Positions 4,720 through 6,798 of a DNA stretch of 6,798 nucleotides are shown here, one piece after another. The notes under the pieces were generated by a model, which did no database searches, was not told where the DNA came from, and saw only the letters and a list, made by a program, of their open reading frames with translations. The DNA is taken from contig DQVU01000127.1 of NCBI GenBank assembly GCA_015661585.1, positions 1 to 6,798 of the forward strand, in the 5' to 3' direction. Numbering within the stretch: position 1 is the stretch's first letter; every line of letters begins with the position of its first letter. This DNA comes from Methanothermococcus okinawensis. Lineage in GTDB: Archaea > AGJL01 > Methanococci > Methanococcales > Methanococcaceae. The position numbers and the translations under genes were made by a program.

Positions 4720-5037
4720 TTACATAAAGAGGGCACCAAGTCCTGCAGCTGCAGCCATTGCAGCGTCCTCTTTCTTCTCCTCTTCTTTCTTCTTCTCCTC
4801 TTTCTTCTCTTTCTTCTCTTCCTCAGGTGCAGGTGCTGGAGCAGCTGCTGCAACAGGAGCTACAGTTGCCTTCTCAAGGACTTCATCGATGTTTATACCT
4901 TCCAATGCAGTTACTAATGCCTTAACTCTTGCCTCATCTACCTCCACTCCTGCTGCAGAGAGTATTGATTTTATTCCGTCCTCTGTGATCTCTTTACCTG
5001 CTGAGTGTAGTATCAATGCAGCATATATGTATTCCAT
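4720..5037 (-). CDS. rpl12: Large-subunit ribosomal stalk protein L12 (P1 family)
   Basis: Archaeal L12 dimers hang on L10 and form the mobile stalk that recruits translation factors. The 105-residue protein has the archaeal layout: a helical dimerisation domain (1-58, MEYIYAALILHSAGKEITED then ILSAAGVEVDEARVKAL), an Ala/Pro-rich linker (59-71), a long Lys/Glu hinge (72-91) and the conserved hydrophobic end AAAAGLGALFM, which in archaea and eukaryotes contacts elongation factors. It is unrelated in fold to bacterial L7/L12. A GTG three codons earlier (5046) is in frame, but it lies within the Shine-Dalgarno GGAGGTG (5044-5050), which is correctly spaced for ATG 5037, where family members start. 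It follows L10 by 63 bases, a gap that contains a possible extra promoter. Confidence 0.96.
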   Translation of the reverse strand: MEYIYAALILHSAGKEITEDGIKSILSAAGVEVDEARVKALVTALEGINIDEVLEKATVAPVAAAAPAPAPEEEKKEKKEEKKKEEEKKEDAAMAAAAGLGALFM

Positions 5038-5082
5038 CCTATACACCTCCAGCGATTTGTTCTCTATTTAAATTAATCTTTT

Positions 5083-5095
5083 AATATATAATATT
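5083..5095 (-). promoter_or_regulatory. Possible internal promoter for L12
   Basis: The gap between L10 and L12 contains AATATTATATATT on the minus strand, about 50 bases before the L12 ATG. A start 25 bases downstream would leave a leader of about 25 bases that keeps GGAGGTG. Extra L12 transcription would suit the several copies of L12 per L10 in the stalk, but the box could be chance in AT-rich DNA. Confidence 0.35.
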
Positions 5096-5100
5096 TTCTA

Positions 5101-6123
5101 TTAGAAGAGTAAGCTCAACCCAGCTGCAGCGGAGGTTTCCTCCTTCTTCTCCTCTTCTTTCTTCTCCTCCTTCTCCTCCTTTTCTTCTACCTTCTCGGTA
5201 GTTGATGTGCTAGTTGAGGAGAGCAACTCCTTCAACTCCTCATCTAGGGCGTCTTCACTAAGTTCTGATGCAAGGGCAAGCATCTGAGAGTGCCCCTTGG
5301 CAAGGATATCTCCAACAGTCTTCTTTGTTGGGTATGCACTCTCAATAGATAAGGTTCTGGCATTGTTAAAGGCCTTCTGAAGAATGACTTCTATGGTCTC
5401 TGCAGTTGGAATGACTGCTTCGACAGATAGGGTAAATGCGTTAGTATATGCCTTCTGTATATTTTGAATGAATTCTTCCTCGTCTATCTTCAGTACATCT
5501 GGGGTGTAGACAACACCATCTTCATAGGCTGCTAAGAGATCTATACCAACTTTAACTGGTTTTATACCCAAGGTGGCGAGAACTACTGCAACTTTATGGG
5601 GTACTACCTCCCCCTCTTTAACTACTACCGTATCCTCCTTTATAGCTATTTTACCCTTTTCAATAGCTGCAGGTATTCCAACACTCTTCAACTCCCCCAA
5701 GAATGGTCCTGGGGGCATTCCAGTGGATCCTTTCTCTACAACTATATCACAGGGGGCAACAGCCCCTCCCCTTATAGGTGCAGGGATCTTGTTCTCCTCC
5801 AGTGTTTTATAGAGTTTGAAGGGATTCATATCTGTAACTATGATGGCAGCCCCTCTGTCTATGTAATCGGCAAGTTTGGCAAACTCCGGGTTGTTAGTTT
5901 CCTCTGCAACCTCCTTAATCGCCCTCTCTATGAGAGTGTTCCTAGACATCCTAAGTATCATCTTACCTCTAATCTTATCCCTGATCTCCTGAAGTTGCCT
6001 GGCAGGCACATCCATCAGATCTGCCAGGGCTACAACTTTACCCTCTTTAAGTAACTTCTTTAACCTATTCACCTCTTCTATCTTCCAAGGGGCTACTTTA
6101 TGTTTAGATTCTACCGCTGACAT
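5101..6123 (-). CDS. rpl10: Large-subunit ribosomal protein L10 (P0, uL10)
   Basis: P0 anchors the stalk on 23S rRNA next to L11 and carries the L12 dimers. Its 340 residues are normal for archaea. An N-terminal rRNA-binding domain (about 1-110, with KMILRMSRNTLIERAI at 54-69) encloses an inserted domain (about 110-210). Helical L12-binding segments follow: IQKAYTNAFTLSVEAVIPT (222-240), LQKAFNNARTLSIESAYPT (248-266) and LAKGHSQMLALASELS (274-289), three related units that fit three L12 dimers per P0. A Lys/Glu hinge (311-329) and the end SAAAGLSLLF repeat the L12 tail. The ATG is 10 bases after the L1 stop; the ribosome-binding site is a run of five G (6130-6134) that overlaps that stop, so translation is probably coupled to L1. 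Confidence 0.97.
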   Translation of the reverse strand: MSAVESKHKVAPWKIEEVNRLKKLLKEGKVVALADLMDVPARQLQEIRDKIRGKMILRMSRNTLIERAIKEVAEETNNPEFAKLADYIDRGAAIIVTDMNPFKLYKTLEENKIPAPIRGGAVAPCDIVVEKGSTGMPPGPFLGELKSVGIPAAIEKGKIAIKEDTVVVKEGEVVPHKVAVVLATLGIKPVKVGIDLLAAYEDGVVYTPDVLKIDEEEFIQNIQKAYTNAFTLSVEAVIPTAETIEVILQKAFNNARTLSIESAYPTKKTVGDILAKGHSQMLALASELSEDALDEELKELLSSTSTSTTEKVEEKEEKEEKKEEEKKEETSAAAGLSLLF

Positions 6124-6133
6124 TTTTATCCCC

Positions 6134-6775
6134 CTACTTTTCTATCGGGATTGCCGGTCCCATAGTCAATTTAACGTAGGCACTTTTGACGTGGTAAAGC
6201 CCCTTCTCGTACTTCTTAGGTAGTACGTTTAAAACTGCCTCTATATTCTCAGTTAGTTCCTCATCACTCATCTTTTCATTACCTACCAACGTCTTAAAGA
6301 AGGGCTTATCCCTTGTGTTTATAACTACAGTCTTTTTAAGTCTCTCTACTAAGGGTTTTAAATTGACATTTGGTGGCACAGGTTGGGGCATCTTTCCCCT
6401 TGGTCCCAGTATTGGACCTAACAACCTACCTACAAGAGGCATCATGTCTGCCTGGGCTATGAAGAAGTTATGTTCATTTGCTATCTTCTTAGCAAGTTTT
6501 TTATTCCTCCCTAACTCTTCCAAATCCTCCTGTCTTATTACAGTGAGACCCAGCTCCTCAGCCTGTGCCGCCAGATCACCCTTTGCTATAACTGCTATCT
6601 TTGCCTCTTTACCCCTTCCATGGGGTAGTACTACCTGCTCCTTCAACCTGTTTTCAGGTTTTGTAAGATCTAACTCCTTTAAATTTACTATCAACTCTAC
6701 AGACTGTGTGAAGTTACGAGGCTTGGCAGAGGAACGGGCCTCCTTTACCGCCTTTAATATTTTTTCTCTGTCCAT
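6134..6775 (-). CDS. rpl1: Large-subunit ribosomal protein L1 (uL1)
   Basis: L1 binds 23S rRNA at the flexible stalk that guides deacylated tRNA out of the E site, and in Methanococcus it also represses its own mRNA. The 213 residues are typical of archaeal L1. Signatures are the N-terminal rRNA-contact helix (residues 1-20, ending SSAKPRNFTQSVE), PILGPRGKMPQPVPPN (121-136) in the second domain, and the C-terminal KSAYVKLTMGPAIPI with its conserved Thr-Met-Gly. The ATG has an ideal Shine-Dalgarno, AGGAGG (6784-6789), 8 bases upstream. It is the first gene seen of the L1-L10-L12 unit; its promoter and whatever precedes it lie off the right edge. Confidence 0.97.
   Translation of the reverse strand: MDREKILKAVKEARSSAKPRNFTQSVELIVNLKELDLTKPENRLKEQVVLPHGRGKEAKIAVIAKGDLAAQAEELGLTVIRQEDLEELGRNKKLAKKIANEHNFFIAQADMMPLVGRLLGPILGPRGKMPQPVPPNVNLKPLVERLKKTVVINTRDKPFFKTLVGNEKMSDEELTENIEAVLNVLPKKYEKGLYHVKSAYVKLTMGPAIPIEK
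6708..6748 (-). promoter_or_regulatory. L1-binding autoregulatory element in the L1 mRNA
   Basis: Starting 27 bases after the A of the L1 ATG (codons 10-23), the message reads GTAAAGGAGGC, a variable part, AAGCC, then AACTTCAC. This matches the core of the Methanococcus vannielii L1-mRNA site (as I recall it: GUGAAGGAGGC ... AAGCC ... AACUUCAC), which mimics the 23S rRNA site and is reported to lie about 30 bases after the L1 start codon. GTAAAG can pair with CTTCAC apart from one A-C mismatch, and GAGGC (6741-6745 side) can pair with GCCTC. When free L1 is in excess it would bind here and block translation of L1 and the coupled L10 and L12. Position, sequence and fold agree, so confidence is high although binding is untested here. 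Confidence 0.8.
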
Positions 6776-6783
6776 ATTTATAG

Positions 6784-6789
6784 CCTCCT
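6784..6789 (-). promoter_or_regulatory. Shine-Dalgarno of the L1 gene
   Basis: AGGAGG stands 8 bases before the L1 ATG and fixes the start. The remaining bases to 6798 are AT-rich leader with no other visible signal. Confidence 0.8.
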
Positions 6790-6798
6790 GTAAATAAC

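Noticed and set aside
5596..6054. Long plus-strand open frames opposite L10 (also opposite TBP at 4273-4611 and L1 at 6315-6797)
   Set aside because: They mirror strongly supported minus-strand genes, carry no family motifs and lack ribosome-binding sites.
1..6798. CRISPR arrays, tRNA genes and rRNA genes
   Set aside because: No regularly spaced repeats of 25-37 bases, and I saw no cloverleaf with a T-arm GGTTCRANYCC-like block or conserved rRNA segment; a covariance-model search was not possible here.

Overview
The window comes from a methanogenic archaeon of the order Methanococcales. A thermophilic genus such as Methanothermococcus, Methanotorris or Methanocaldococcus is the likeliest source; this is an inference. 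Three things support it: the AT-rich spacers with TTTATATA-like boxes, the order L1-L10-L12-TBP-HisH (which I recall from Methanocaldococcus jannaschii), and the S17e-DapA pair. The archaeal information genes (TBP, eS17, the P0 form of L10, archaeal L12) exclude bacteria. A tRNA selenouridine synthase split into two genes is a methanococcal trait and implies that selenium is used.

Left edge, 1-230: a minus-strand remnant of a TnpB-type transposon nuclease (zinc ribbon, frameshift, internal gap), then an AT-rich promoter region. 231-1549, plus strand: two overlapping genes encode the P-loop half and then the rhodanese half of 2-selenouridine synthase, in the reverse of the bacterial domain order.

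1546-3060, minus strand: an apparent cluster eS17 - DapA - GatC-like - eL41. The last is a 35-codon, very basic ribosomal protein gene that is easy to miss, because no ATG, GTG or TTG stands where translation should begin; an ATA codon sits at the right distance from a strong ribosome-binding site. It overlaps the stop of the selenouridine synthase gene tail to tail by 4 bases. 3061-3429 has no recognised gene. It is very AT-rich except for a GC-enriched, foldable patch of about 110 bases that may be a small RNA or a decayed gene.

3430-6775, minus strand: transcribed in the order L1, L10, L12, then (after a spacer with a T-run and TATA-like boxes) TBP and HisH. L1, L10 and L12 build the uL1 stalk and the factor-binding stalk of the large ribosomal subunit. 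The start of the L1 message carries a sequence that closely resembles the known L1-binding site used for self-repression in Methanococcus. TBP recruits RNA polymerase to TATA promoters; HisH supplies ammonia for histidine synthesis.

Most of the window is conserved housekeeping. The parts worth a second look are the hidden eL41 gene with its apparent AUA start, the split and order-swapped selenouridine synthase with an unassigned N-terminal extension, the structured spacer patch, and the TnpB fossil.
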